This document shows, piece by piece, positions 53,671 through 63,902 of a stretch of 64,000 bases of DNA; the stretch's first letter is position 1, and each line of letters opens with the position of its first letter. The stretch comes from JABJOE01 sp964344145. Lineage in GTDB: Bacteria > Patescibacteriota > Patescibacteriia > UBA9934. Both the position numbers and the translations under genes were made by a program. The notes under the pieces are model-generated. The model saw only the letters and a program-made list of their open reading frames with translations, did no database searches and had not been told where the DNA came from. Where the stretch lies: contig CAYFME010000004.1 of the NCBI GenBank assembly GCA_964344145.1, positions 13,643-77,642 on the forward strand, written 5' to 3'.

Positions 53671-54339
53671 GTGCCCGAATTGCATGACAACCGGGTCAAA
53701 ATTAGAAAAACCAAGCCGTCATTTACGCGTGAACAGCGGGCTGGTTTCTTTCTGGTTGCGGCCAGCGGCTGCTTGGCGGTCGTCCTAGGGGTTGTTTACC
53801 TCTTTGATCATCTCTCTGATCCGTTTTTGATCGACTACGAAGGGCCGCGTTTCGTGAGTTCCGAGGAAGAGCAGCAACAGGAGCTCTTGGAACAGCGTCA
53901 GAGTGACACGGATGGTGACGAGCTGACGGACTACGACGAGCTTTACGTCTTCAGTACCAGTCCGTACTTGGCTGATACAGACGGCGACGGCTATGACGAC
54001 TACTCGGAGTTGCAGGCAGGAACGGATCCGACGTGTGCGGCGGGTGCTGAGTGTGCAGATGAGTACGAGATCATCGGCGTTGATCAGGATCAAGTTGCCG
54101 CATACCTTGAATCAATCTCTTCAAGCGGTGAGGCGGTCGAGGATATTACCGCTATTCTCGGATCGTTCACCTCAGATGATATTCGTCAATTACTTGTAGA
54201 AGCGGGATTGAGCGAAGAACAGTTGGCAGATATTTCTGACGAAGATCTGGAGGCGCTGTATCAATCCGTTCTCGGTGATCTGGAAGAGTCTGGCGAGATC
54301 GACCAGTTGGTAGAAGATGCGATAGAGCAAGTTCAATAA
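53671..54339 (+). CDS. Membrane-anchored protein with thrombospondin type 3-like calcium repeats
   Basis: 222 residues from GTG at 53671, chosen because TATAAT lies 6 nt upstream. A basic N-terminus is followed by one membrane helix (GFFLVAASGCLAVVLGVVYL) and an outer region. Two calcium-binding-type repeats, DTDGDELTDYDELYVFSTSP and DTDGDGYDDYSELQAGTDPT, fit the D-x-D-x-D-G pattern. The C-terminal 80 residues are acidic and helical (IRQLLVEAGLSEEQLADISD). It ends 9 nt before the giant gene, with that gene's SD in between, and probably works with it at the cell surface. Confidence 0.75.
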   Translation: MPELHDNRVKIRKTKPSFTREQRAGFFLVAASGCLAVVLGVVYLFDHLSDPFLIDYEGPRFVSSEEEQQQELLEQRQSDTDGDELTDYDELYVFSTSPYLADTDGDGYDDYSELQAGTDPTCAAGAECADEYEIIGVDQDQVAAYLESISSSGEAVEDITAILGSFTSDDIRQLLVEAGLSEEQLADISDEDLEALYQSVLGDLEESGEIDQLVEDAIEQVQ

Positions 54340-54348
54340 AGGAGACCC

Positions 54349-57300
54349 ATGATTCCAAAACGTCTCAAAGAACGGTTGATCGCTAGCGCCCTTGTGGTAA
54401 CGCTGCTTTTGAATTTGGGATTCCTTGCTGCCGCACCTCAGCCAGCTTACGCACAATGGGCAACACTGAACCCGGACCTGCTGGCGAGTGATCAGGCGAG
54501 GCTAGCATTGGACAATGTAAAGGAGTTTTTGAAGCAAGCGCTGATTGCTGCGTTGACGGCGGCTATCTTGAACCTTTTGAGTTACATGGCAAACAAGTTT
54601 GCTTACGAGTCAGCATTATGGATCGCGACAGGTGGAAATGCTGGTTCGCCGCTCTACAACACGCTGCCAACACAGGATTACATGGATAATTTGGCTGCAG
54701 AAGTTGTATCGAGCGTATATAACGACTTGGTTGCAGAGAATATTGACGGAGGGATCCTTCCAGATTTCGGTGTGTATTTAACGGATGATGCAGATGTGTT
54801 GCAGGCCATGCGTTTGGGATTACGATCACAGGTTGAAGGGGCGATTCCAGAGGCAGATGATTTCATCGAGGCGTCACAGAATTTTGAAGGATATCTCGCA
54901 ACACTGTCTCTGGATACCGAGGCGACGGTTGAAGAGAAGACGGTGCAGGTTCTCACGATTGTAGCGGAAGGTTTCAACCCACAAGTGAATGAGATCGGTG
55001 CTGGTTTACAGGTCCAACTTTCGACACAGCAGGAGGCACTTGAAGAATCTTCGGTAGCCGCTGAAGAGAACACGGAGCAAGATGGCTTTCAGGCCGTTGA
55101 GGATCCGATTACCGGCCAGAAATATACCCCTGCGTCGTTTATTTCTGGGGATTTGTTTCACTCGCTGTTTTCGGCAAAAGAATTGCCAATGGACTTGTCC
55201 GTTGGGTTACTGGGTAACTCAGATGCGTTAATCGCCATCGGTGCAAGTGCGACGTCAATCTTCACCAATACCCTTCTTTCCACATTGATGAACCGCTGGC
55301 GCGGAGGGTTGTTTGAAGAGACGGCCTATGATCCGACCTTCTCTTCCACATACGATCCATTTGATGCTGACAGTGCAATCACCAGTGACCCGGCCCGCAT
55401 TGCAGAACAATTTTCTAGCATCCTATCTTTCCGACCGCTGAGTATTTCTGACTACTCACTGCTTTCCGAGCTCTCAACCTGTCCAGCGACCATCCGCGGA
55501 AGTCAGCCAGGACTCTTTAACTGTGCGATCGACACGTCGTTTGCGTCGGCCGTTGCACGGGCAGATGCGGGAGCGGCGCTTACTTTGTCTGAAGCCATCG
55601 AAGAAGGATATATCAAAGGCGATTGGCCATTGATTCCATCAGGCGATGAAGCACGCAACCAGGACACGGACTGTTACACGTACGGATTCTGTCATTCCAA
55701 CTTGGTCAAGATGCGTCGCGCGCGCTTGATTTCAACCGGTTGGGAGTTGGCTGCGCAGTCGTCATCAAACTCCGCAAATGATCCGGTGACCTTGCAGGAA
55801 GTCATGGACGGGTTCCACCAGTGTAATAGTGATAATGAGTTGGATGATGAACATCCATGGTGTCACCTGATCGATCCTGATTGGGTACTCAAGTTCCCAG
55901 ACACGCAGTGTCGTACCTTGGCTTACGGACAACTGCTCAAGAGCTCCGGTACCCCGGATCGCCAGGAGGAGTGTGTCGACATCCAAAGCTGTGTGCAGGA
56001 AGATGCGTACGGTACCTGTACCGGCGGGTATGGATATTGTGTGCGTGAGAAGAATACGTGGCGCTTCCGTGGGGACGAATGTCCTGAGCAGTACGCAAGT
56101 TGCCTCTCCTTCACCGACGTTGAAGGCACGGCCGTAGATTTCCTTACCAACACCCTTGATTACGGCGACTGTTCCGAGAGCAACATGGGCTGCTTGTGGT
56201 ACTCAACGGTCAAAGAGGTGAATGACGAAGACGCGTACGATTGGCCGGAGATTCCGAACGTAGAGTCAGCTGATGAAGATGAGGACGCGTATCAGGAACG
56301 TATTTACTTCAATACAAACGTCGACGTGTGTGATGAAGATGGGGCAGGGTGTTCGCAGATCATTGAGCGCGATGATGAGCTGAGCCTCAACCGCATTACC
56401 AACGGTAGTTTTGAGACAGATGATGACAGTGATGACTGGCCAGATGCGTGGATTTTAAGTGGGGCAACGTATGATGACGAAAATGACGTCGGTCGAACGG
56501 GTGACGCAGCAATGAGCGCAGGATCTTCGGGCTCTTTCTACAAGTACGGTACCGTCTTGCAGCAAAGCCGGTTCTACACTTTCAGCTTCTACGCCGCACA
56601 GACGAGTGATGCAAATTCCAACGGCGTGAACGGATATGTATGGTTGACCGATGAGGATGGCGACCAGGTGAACTTGAGCGGTACAAGCTATCTAGGTGAT
56701 TGTGACATTCAAGATCTAGACAGTGACGGAACAACGTACGAGAGCATCATGATTGATTCCACGTCGGCAACGCCAGAGTCGACCGATTACGAACGGTTTG
56801 AATGTACCTTCTCCACGCCGGTTCTATCCGACAAAACACTCGACATTTATACAAATATTAGCTTTTACGGTGGGGATGTTTGGGTAGATGACGTGCAGCT
56901 TGAACAAGATGAGGATGCGTCCTCCTACCACGCTGGCTATAACGACAGCAGTTTTACGTATGACTCGGTGAAACTTCCACCAACGTATCTTGGTTGTACC
57001 GGTTCCTCGAGTGATCCGGATGAATGTGGCGACTACGCTGGGTTGTGTACTGAGCAAGAGGCTGGTTGTACGCTCTACACGCCAACAAACGGCGATCCGG
57101 CCGTCAGCGCAGTGACAACCGAGTTGGATGAATGTCCATCCGAGTGTGCCGGCTACGATACCTTCCGTCAGGAAGAGACCCTGTATGAGCCAGAAGGCGA
57201 TTTTCCTGTTTACTTCATTCCATCGACGGCAGAGGAATGTAGCGAAGAGGCTGTCGGTTGTGATGAGTTCACGAATCTTGATACAGAAGAAAAAGAGTAC

Positions 57301-60300
57301 TTCACCTACTTGCGTGCGTGTATCACGGAAGATCAGGCTGATGTCTCTGACGGTGCGGCAACGTTCTACACGTGGGAAGGGTCTGATGAAGAAGGCTTCC
57401 AGTTGAAGACCTGGCGTTTGCTTGAGTCCGATTTGGACGGATACGCAAGTATCACACACAACGTTTCTTCCGATTCCTCCGGAAACACCGATGACGCTCC
57501 AGGTGCGGCACCATGTACCAATTGGCAAGTCGAGGTGTCGACCGGTAATGGGGAAACCATTGAGTGTATCGATGATGCCGATGGTGCATCACCATATCTT
57601 GACTCTGATACACCGGATTGTGACGAGCACGACGATATTATTGAAAACCCAGACTGTCGCGAGTTCTACGATGTTGATGGTGAAATTCACTTCCGTCAGT
57701 GGTCTGAGACCGTAACGATCAACGATTCGTGTGTTGCGTACCGCAAGACCGATACTGTTGGTGACGACAGCACCGAGCAGGAGGATAACTGTGAAGGATC
57801 TGGCGGATACTGGGATGGCGACAAGGGTTGGTGCCGTTACTTCGGCTACAACGAAGAGAGTACGACGTGTGCCGAGGACGTTGCTGGTTGTCGCGCCTAC
57901 ACAGGTGGTCGTTCTGGCAACAGTCGTATTGCTTTTAAAGACGTGTTTGAAAGCGATACGCTCGAGGATTGGGAGACAGCAAGCGCTTCGACGGTTGAGA
58001 TTTCAAACGAATCTGTGGCGACCGACGGTCACTCCATGAAGGCCGACGGTGTGGATGTGTGGACCTACCTGTACGAAGAGACGGGAGGATGTGCAACAGA
58101 CGGCGGCTGTGACAGTACAACGTCCGTTCTTGGCGGAGAATGTACCGTTGATGAAGATGATACGTACTGTGGAACGCTCAACAATCAGCTCTACACAGGC
58201 AAGACCTACACGCTCAGTTTCTGGGCAAAGGGTGATACTGACGTGAACGTCGGGTTTGATATTGATTTTGACTCTTCAAGTATTGCCATCGATGCGGCAT
58301 TTGAGAGCTCTGCGATTGAGTTGGAAAGTGGTTGGCAGCACTTCAGTGTTGGACCGCTGGACATGAACGAGGAAGATTACGAGGACTTTGGAAACGGAAC
58401 CGTCCTGGTCTTCTCGCCAGATACATCCGGTTCAACGTTCTACATCGACAACGTCACATTGCGCGAAGGAGAGGATAACATCACGGTTATCAAGGATTCA
58501 TGGGTAACGCCTGCGTCGTGTGATGAGAACCTCGATGGGGAAGTATCCGCTCAGTATCACCTCGGTTGTCAGGAGTACACCGACCATGAGTTTAATACGG
58601 TTTACCTGAAATCCTTCTCCAAGTTGTGCGACGAAGACAAGGTTGGTTGTGATGCGTACTACCAGACGTATCAATCTGAGGAGTCGGGCATCACTGTTTA
58701 CAACGCAACGTGTTACAACGTCGATGCAGAGCAGACCTGTGATTCCGGTTTGTGCAGCGATTCACGCGATGCATGTTCCATCGACGGTGACTGTAATACA
58801 GCGACCTGGGAAGAGGGAACGACGACTGATGAACGAACGAACTGTCATTTGTTCACCGATACAGATGGTCAAGAGTTTGATGAAGATTCACCAGTGATGT
58901 GTACCATCATCGCCGGCGACAACAGCTGTCAGTTCGACTTTGAGGGCTGGTTCATTCCGGAGCATCTGCTTGATTCGGAGGCGGAGTTGTACCACATCGA
59001 GTACGGACCAGATGCGACGGTTGTGGAGGCGGATCGTGACATCTATGCGATCGTTACTGATGCGTACCGCTGTAACAGTGCCGACAATGGTTGTCAGGAG
59101 CTTGGTCAACCAACGTTTAGCGCAGACTTGTCAGCAATCGATAGTTGGGAATCGGTCTATCTTTTGAACGATCCAGATAGCTACGAAGAGACGCTGTGTT
59201 CTTCCGAGGAGCTGTTCTGTGAAGAGTGGGATGCGGGAGATGAAGGAACGTGGTATTTCAAGAATCCAGGCGGTCATGTATGTGAGTACAAGACCGACAT
59301 CACCGTCAACGGAGAAGTCTACGACGGTTGGTTCCAGGACGGAACAAGTGAGTTTTGTTATGGAACAGGAACCTGTAGTGAAGATGAGACTGGCGTTGTC
59401 TCAAGTTGTGCAACCGATGCGGACTGCTACGTCTCGGGCGTAAGCTACGGTGAGTGTGATGTTGACTCCGGTTCGTACTTGATTGGCGGTTACGACAGCG
59501 GTATTTGGCGCAACGGTGATGATGATTACGATGGCTGGGTTGGTCAATGTGAGCCACAATATTCTGGCTGTGCTGAATTCCAGGATCGTCTCGACTTTGA
59601 CGACGACGAGTTCTACGGAGAGACCGATGGTGAGTCGTATTACTTCATTGATAACTCATCGCTTGATGAATCCAACTTGCTTGCTTCGCAGCAATGCAAT
59701 GGGCAGGTGAGCCAAAAGCTTGGTTGTGCGCTCTTTAACGATACGAGCGATACCGGAACGGACTACAACTCATCAGCGTCGTATATTTCCTCCGCCCGCG
59801 CCGACGAGCTCCATGGCGATCGAGCATTCGCTCTTGTGAATCCGATTGACTGTGATTCATCGGCAACATCAACGATCATCACGCCAAGTGGTGAGGAGAT
59901 TGATCTGTGTACCCGACGATGTTCCTGGTACAAGGGCGACCTGGAATCAGACTTTGATATCTCAACAGCAACGTCCATTGATGATATTTGGGAGTTTGGC
60001 GGATCCTGTTACGACGATTCAGACTGTGCTGATTACGAAAGCGACACAGGTGATCTTGTTGAAGGAAACTGTTCTGAGGAAGTTTCCATTGGTACCGGTA
60101 CAGACGATGTAGAACGATTGGACAACGATTCCAACCGCGTTCTTAAGGTGACACGCGATCGCACATGTTCTGAGTGGCTGGCGTGTTCATCCTCGTACAC
60201 GATTTGGGATGGTGATGCCGGCAAGTACCGAACCATTTGTGATGGAATCGATTTGTGTACGAAGTACGGCGGTAGCTCGAGCGCATCGCTGTGTAGCGAA

Positions 60301-63300
60301 TGGGATCCAGATGATCCAGCGGTTGTCTTCGATATCGATCGCTATGTGGGCCGTGACGTTTCTTGGTACGGAGAAGAGTACGCCGGATACGCCGTTCCAG
60401 ACATCTTCCCAATCCAGCATCTCACCCAAGTCGACATCGCTCCACCGGTTGGATTCTGCAACATGAGCGAAGATTATGAGGAGGGAACCTCGAGCTACGA
60501 TGATTATCACGGCGAAATCTGTGACGATGATTCGGATTGTGGCGGAACGACAGGTAAGTATGAATATTGCGTTGTCGAGCAGGACGACGAATATCAAATC
60601 GGATACTCAGCCGGCGGTTGTAGCGAAGATCATGCTGAGGATTGTGTGGTCGGATATTGTGAAGCTTCGGGATCAGCTTGTTCTCAGGATGACGACTGTG
60701 AGGATACAGATGACGAATGTATTACAGGCGTTTGTTACGAGATCTCTACAACCACGTGTGAGGATGACGATGATTGCTCCAGTACTCAGGAATGTCAGGC
60801 GGGTTCTTGTGTGGAGGAGACGGGTAACTGTGATTTGGACTTTACGTGTGACGATTCTGCATCTACGTGTTTCAGTTCGGCTGCAACAAAGACAGGATCT
60901 TGTTATTCGGGAACATGTTTCTTGGCAATCAACGGTAATCAGTTCGATGACGAGGTGACAGAAGATGCGGTTTGCCGCGCGCAACCTGAGGTTGATAGTC
61001 CATTCCCAACCGACGTCGTCGATGAGTGGTCCTACCTTGCCTACGGTACGCGTGGATCGACCTCAGAAAGTTCGGCCGATACAACGGTGGATCTTGAGAC
61101 AGAAGCTATTGAAGATGATTTCACGCTTGACGACATAAGCGGCGAGGACGACGTCGTGGGAACCGACAACTACTACGGCGGCATGTTGCCGGCAGACTTT
61201 AAGGCAGGCTTTGGCGGATCAGAGACGTGTGCAATCGGAGAAGCCTGCGAATGTGCCTACAAGCGTGTGTCAGGACGAAATTCCGATGATCAGTTCATTG
61301 CGTACAGTACAGATCTTGAATCTATCCGTATTGAGGGTGTGTGTTCAGCGGATAGTCCGGTTGCCGGCGCACTGTGTGGTGATGATGATGACTGCCGATA
61401 CTACGACGAGAGTTTGGTGATCGGTGGTGAGTACGATTCCTCGACGGGGGATGGGTATATCGGAAACTGCGAGCCGATCGTTATGGAACAGGACTATCTT
61501 GGATTGGAAGGGTACTGTTTGGAGCGAGACACTGGATTGAATGTCAACGGAGATCCAGATATTGGAGCTTGCCTCACCTGGTTCCCGGTTGACCAGATTT
61601 CTGGTGCAACGGACTTGTACGCGAAATATAAGAGCGCTGGATACTTTGAGGACGTGTACGTTTGTACTAATGTCCGACCATTCGTCACCCTGAAGACCAG
61701 CAACATTGCCGGAGATACGGTCAAGGATGGTAGCGGTGAAGATGCCGGTATTGCCTGTGCCGAGTCTGAGGATGGTGTTGGACAAGGTGATAGCTACGAT
61801 TTGCTTGCAGGAACTGACGGAAAAGATGGTTGTTACAACCGCATGTATTGCCCTGACGGTTACTTTGCTGTTGGAGGTCAACCAAATCCAAAGGATAGTT
61901 GGGACTACGGTTACGCTGCTGACTGTAATGAGGGTGGTGACAATGACTGTCCGTACATTTGTGTGCCAGAGAATTCAACACACTCAGACGGTACGGAGTG
62001 TGGAACACCACAAGATCATGGATGGGCTGGTGCACAGACGGAAAAAACATCCGATTGGGGGAATACCGTCTACACTTGGGCGGAGGGTACGGGTGATGCT
62101 GGTGATAAGGAAGACTGGCAAACACGACTCGAAAAATTCCAAGAAGTTGCCGATGACTACAAGGATTGTACGCTTGAGGGCGTGGAGTGGAGTGAGGTAG
62201 AAGATGCCCTGAGTGATTATGACTACAGTAGTGAGGGCAGCGGTCGTTCGGATGCATGCGAGTACTCTTCGTCGGGTAGTGGAAAGAGCGGCGGTTATCG
62301 ATGTCTCTGGATTAACTGGGAAGTGTATCCTGGATGTGCGGAAATCATGAAGGTGTCCAATACAACAGAGAGCTATGCGTATACGGACACGCTCTATGAC
62401 GGTCAGATTTCTTCCAGTTCTGTGTTTGGCTACTCAAACGACACATCTCCAGCATTCGGTTTCCTCACTACTGAACCATCGGAGGTATCTGAGAACACGC
62501 CAATTGTGGTGCCGGGATGTACTGATGATGCGTACGGAGCTACAACGGTCGTCACTAGTGACTCATTCTGGAAGTCAGATGGAAACCAGTTCGAGCATCC
62601 GGCAAGTATCGCGTCGTGTTCAGACAGTACCTATGCTGATGAACTGGCAAACTTGTCGACGTATCAAAACCCTGCTGGAAACCCACAGGCACGTTCCTAT
62701 GTTGAGTTTTACTGGGGAGGCTTGACCGCAGGACCGTACGACTGGGAGACAAGTAGCAAGGAGACGATGTTCGAGTTGGTTAATAACCTCTTTGGTAAGC
62801 TGAACATTGACGGCGACAATATCTTCACCTGGGATGATGATGATTGGGACAGTACGAGTGTTGATGAAGATGATAAAGTTGATTTCTTCTCTTACTCGAA
62901 AGCCGAGTGGGGTGATGATGACACTTACGAAGCCGACTATGCAGATGAGATCGATGTCCGAGAAGCCGTTGGTAACGCTCCAACAGTCTGGTCCGTTGAT
63001 ACCGACAATTGTGGAACGAAATATTGTCGTGAAGGAGAAGAGAATGGTGTGACAATCAATAACACCAACGAAGGTGACATTGAAGCTGACGGCGGCTACT
63101 TCCGTGCGACAATGAAGTTCTTCGCTGCAGCCGATAAGAACCAACTACCAATCCGTCGTGTGATCGTTGAGTGGGGTGATGGCTCGCACTCTGGATCAGA
63201 TGATGAGAGCAATTACTACAAGAACCACCGTGGTTTACAAGATGGAGAAGATGGCGGTTCAGATGAGACGACCACGCTCTCTAAGTGTGACCTTGGAACG

Positions 63301-63684
63301 GCGTGGGGACTCACAAGTGCGACGTGTGATCCAAACGAGTTCAACTACTCGCACGTTTACCGCTGCTGGGATCCAACGGAGCTTCCAACCTGTGTGGAAG
63401 ATGACAGTGGTGATCTCACGAATAGTCCATGTACATTCGATCAGCTGACCTGCGTGTTCCAGCCACGCGTGCACGTGCGTGATAACTGGGGATTCTGTTC
63501 GGGGGAGTGTGATAGTACTGATAGTGGTATCAATGCGGATGGTGATAGCGAATGCTTCGACTCCTATGGTGATATTGAAACGTCAAATCCAAATAGTGAA
63601 TGCAACTACAGTAAATATCCTGACGCTGATGAAAGCACAAACCCATGGGTTTATTACGACGGATACATCTACGTTGATCCATAG
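54349..63684 (+). CDS. Giant Cys-rich secreted surface protein, 3111 residues
   Basis: Signal peptide MIPKRLKERLIASALVVTLL ending AYA-Q, then a hydrophobic segment near residues 60-85 (LKQALIAALTAAILNLLSYM). Residues about 500-2500 are acidic and Cys-rich and repeat a GC-x-x-(Y/F) motif (EAGCTLY, AVGCDEF, VAGCRAY, KVGCDAY, KLGCALF). Two jelly-roll-like carbohydrate-binding modules begin near 684 (NGSFETDDDSDDWPDAWILS) and 1198 (ESDTLEDWETASASTVEIS). A PKD-like domain lies near 2936 (RVIVEWGDGSHSG). Unlike most native genes it has an SD, AGGAGA. The style resembles the Cys-rich pilin-like gene at 14374. Probably a surface adhesin or secretion-apparatus component for contact with a host cell; the mechanism is not known. 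Confidence 0.85.
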   Translation: MIPKRLKERLIASALVVTLLLNLGFLAAAPQPAYAQWATLNPDLLASDQARLALDNVKEFLKQALIAALTAAILNLLSYMANKFAYESALWIATGGNAGSPLYNTLPTQDYMDNLAAEVVSSVYNDLVAENIDGGILPDFGVYLTDDADVLQAMRLGLRSQVEGAIPEADDFIEASQNFEGYLATLSLDTEATVEEKTVQVLTIVAEGFNPQVNEIGAGLQVQLSTQQEALEESSVAAEENTEQDGFQAVEDPITGQKYTPASFISGDLFHSLFSAKELPMDLSVGLLGNSDALIAIGASATSIFTNTLLSTLMNRWRGGLFEETAYDPTFSSTYDPFDADSAITSDPARIAEQFSSILSFRPLSISDYSLLSELSTCPATIRGSQPGLFNCAIDTSFASAVARADAGAALTLSEAIEEGYIKGDWPLIPSGDEARNQDTDCYTYGFCHSNLVKMRRARLISTGWELAAQSSSNSANDPVTLQEVMDGFHQCNSDNELDDEHPWCHLIDPDWVLKFPDTQCRTLAYGQLLKSSGTPDRQEECVDIQSCVQEDAYGTCTGGYGYCVREKNTWRFRGDECPEQYASCLSFTDVEGTAVDFLTNTLDYGDCSESNMGCLWYSTVKEVNDEDAYDWPEIPNVESADEDEDAYQERIYFNTNVDVCDEDGAGCSQIIERDDELSLNRITNGSFETDDDSDDWPDAWILSGATYDDENDVGRTGDAAMSAGSSGSFYKYGTVLQQSRFYTFSFYAAQTSDANSNGVNGYVWLTDEDGDQVNLSGTSYLGDCDIQDLDSDGTTYESIMIDSTSATPESTDYERFECTFSTPVLSDKTLDIYTNISFYGGDVWVDDVQLEQDEDASSYHAGYNDSSFTYDSVKLPPTYLGCTGSSSDPDECGDYAGLCTEQEAGCTLYTPTNGDPAVSAVTTELDECPSECAGYDTFRQEETLYEPEGDFPVYFIPSTAEECSEEAVGCDEFTNLDTEEKEYFTYLRACITEDQADVSDGAATFYTWEGSDEEGFQLKTWRLLESDLDGYASITHNVSSDSSGNTDDAPGAAPCTNWQVEVSTGNGETIECIDDADGASPYLDSDTPDCDEHDDIIENPDCREFYDVDGEIHFRQWSETVTINDSCVAYRKTDTVGDDSTEQEDNCEGSGGYWDGDKGWCRYFGYNEESTTCAEDVAGCRAYTGGRSGNSRIAFKDVFESDTLEDWETASASTVEISNESVATDGHSMKADGVDVWTYLYEETGGCATDGGCDSTTSVLGGECTVDEDDTYCGTLNNQLYTGKTYTLSFWAKGDTDVNVGFDIDFDSSSIAIDAAFESSAIELESGWQHFSVGPLDMNEEDYEDFGNGTVLVFSPDTSGSTFYIDNVTLREGEDNITVIKDSWVTPASCDENLDGEVSAQYHLGCQEYTDHEFNTVYLKSFSKLCDEDKVGCDAYYQTYQSEESGITVYNATCYNVDAEQTCDSGLCSDSRDACSIDGDCNTATWEEGTTTDERTNCHLFTDTDGQEFDEDSPVMCTIIAGDNSCQFDFEGWFIPEHLLDSEAELYHIEYGPDATVVEADRDIYAIVTDAYRCNSADNGCQELGQPTFSADLSAIDSWESVYLLNDPDSYEETLCSSEELFCEEWDAGDEGTWYFKNPGGHVCEYKTDITVNGEVYDGWFQDGTSEFCYGTGTCSEDETGVVSSCATDADCYVSGVSYGECDVDSGSYLIGGYDSGIWRNGDDDYDGWVGQCEPQYSGCAEFQDRLDFDDDEFYGETDGESYYFIDNSSLDESNLLASQQCNGQVSQKLGCALFNDTSDTGTDYNSSASYISSARADELHGDRAFALVNPIDCDSSATSTIITPSGEEIDLCTRRCSWYKGDLESDFDISTATSIDDIWEFGGSCYDDSDCADYESDTGDLVEGNCSEEVSIGTGTDDVERLDNDSNRVLKVTRDRTCSEWLACSSSYTIWDGDAGKYRTICDGIDLCTKYGGSSSASLCSEWDPDDPAVVFDIDRYVGRDVSWYGEEYAGYAVPDIFPIQHLTQVDIAPPVGFCNMSEDYEEGTSSYDDYHGEICDDDSDCGGTTGKYEYCVVEQDDEYQIGYSAGGCSEDHAEDCVVGYCEASGSACSQDDDCEDTDDECITGVCYEISTTTCEDDDDCSSTQECQAGSCVEETGNCDLDFTCDDSASTCFSSAATKTGSCYSGTCFLAINGNQFDDEVTEDAVCRAQPEVDSPFPTDVVDEWSYLAYGTRGSTSESSADTTVDLETEAIEDDFTLDDISGEDDVVGTDNYYGGMLPADFKAGFGGSETCAIGEACECAYKRVSGRNSDDQFIAYSTDLESIRIEGVCSADSPVAGALCGDDDDCRYYDESLVIGGEYDSSTGDGYIGNCEPIVMEQDYLGLEGYCLERDTGLNVNGDPDIGACLTWFPVDQISGATDLYAKYKSAGYFEDVYVCTNVRPFVTLKTSNIAGDTVKDGSGEDAGIACAESEDGVGQGDSYDLLAGTDGKDGCYNRMYCPDGYFAVGGQPNPKDSWDYGYAADCNEGGDNDCPYICVPENSTHSDGTECGTPQDHGWAGAQTEKTSDWGNTVYTWAEGTGDAGDKEDWQTRLEKFQEVADDYKDCTLEGVEWSEVEDALSDYDYSSEGSGRSDACEYSSSGSGKSGGYRCLWINWEVYPGCAEIMKVSNTTESYAYTDTLYDGQISSSSVFGYSNDTSPAFGFLTTEPSEVSENTPIVVPGCTDDAYGATTVVTSDSFWKSDGNQFEHPASIASCSDSTYADELANLSTYQNPAGNPQARSYVEFYWGGLTAGPYDWETSSKETMFELVNNLFGKLNIDGDNIFTWDDDDWDSTSVDEDDKVDFFSYSKAEWGDDDTYEADYADEIDVREAVGNAPTVWSVDTDNCGTKYCREGEENGVTINNTNEGDIEADGGYFRATMKFFAAADKNQLPIRRVIVEWGDGSHSGSDDESNYYKNHRGLQDGEDGGSDETTTLSKCDLGTAWGLTSATCDPNEFNYSHVYRCWDPTELPTCVEDDSGDLTNSPCTFDQLTCVFQPRVHVRDNWGFCSGECDSTDSGINADGDSECFDSYGDIETSNPNSECNYSKYPDADESTNPWVYYDGYIYVDP

Positions 63685-63730
63685 AGAAAGTCATGGAGTC
63701 GTTAAGTCATTGAGTCATTGAGGCTTAAAC

Positions 63731-63759
63731 ACAAAACACGGCATAATGCCGTGTTTTGT
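63731..63759 (+). terminator. Terminator of the giant gene
   Basis: ACAAAACACGGC-ataat-GCCGTGTTTTGT, perfect 12-bp stem ending in a T-rich arm. Confidence 0.85.
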
Positions 63760-63775
63760 GTTGCATCCAGTACCC

Positions 63776-63810
63776 GTCGTTGCGAGCCCGTCAGACGGGC
63801 GAAGTAATCT
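63776..63810. repeat. TTGCGAG...GCGAAG-type intergenic repeat
   Basis: CGTTGCGAGCCCGTC-a-GACGGGCGAAGTAATCT. This pattern (ATTGCGAG, hairpin, GCGAAGCAATC) is a dispersed repeat known in several bacterial genomes. Only one copy was seen in this window. Confidence 0.5.
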
Positions 63811-63826
63811 ATTCGTTGATGGATCC

Positions 63827-63834
63827 TAGATGCA
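63827..63834 (-). other. TGCATCTA motif after a cassette terminator
   Basis: Minus-strand TGCATCTA 5 nt after the terminator of the edge cassette. Confidence 0.5.
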
Positions 63835-63839
63835 CGTTG

Positions 63840-63869
63840 CCCCCGAGCCTCGTGAGAGAGGTTCGGGGG
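63840..63869 (-). terminator. Terminator hairpin of the edge cassette
   Basis: CCCCCGA-CCTC type stem with GAGG-TCGGGGG and one mismatch, 33 nt after the stop of the partial gene. Confidence 0.65.
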
Positions 63870-63902
63870 TCAGAAGTCGCACCGGCGTCTGCGAAGGATC
63901 AG

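Noticed and set aside
63776..63810. CRISPR or tRNA-like element at the TTGCGAG repeat
   Set aside because: Only one copy, no spacer periodicity, and no tRNA fold. No CRISPR array was found anywhere in the window.
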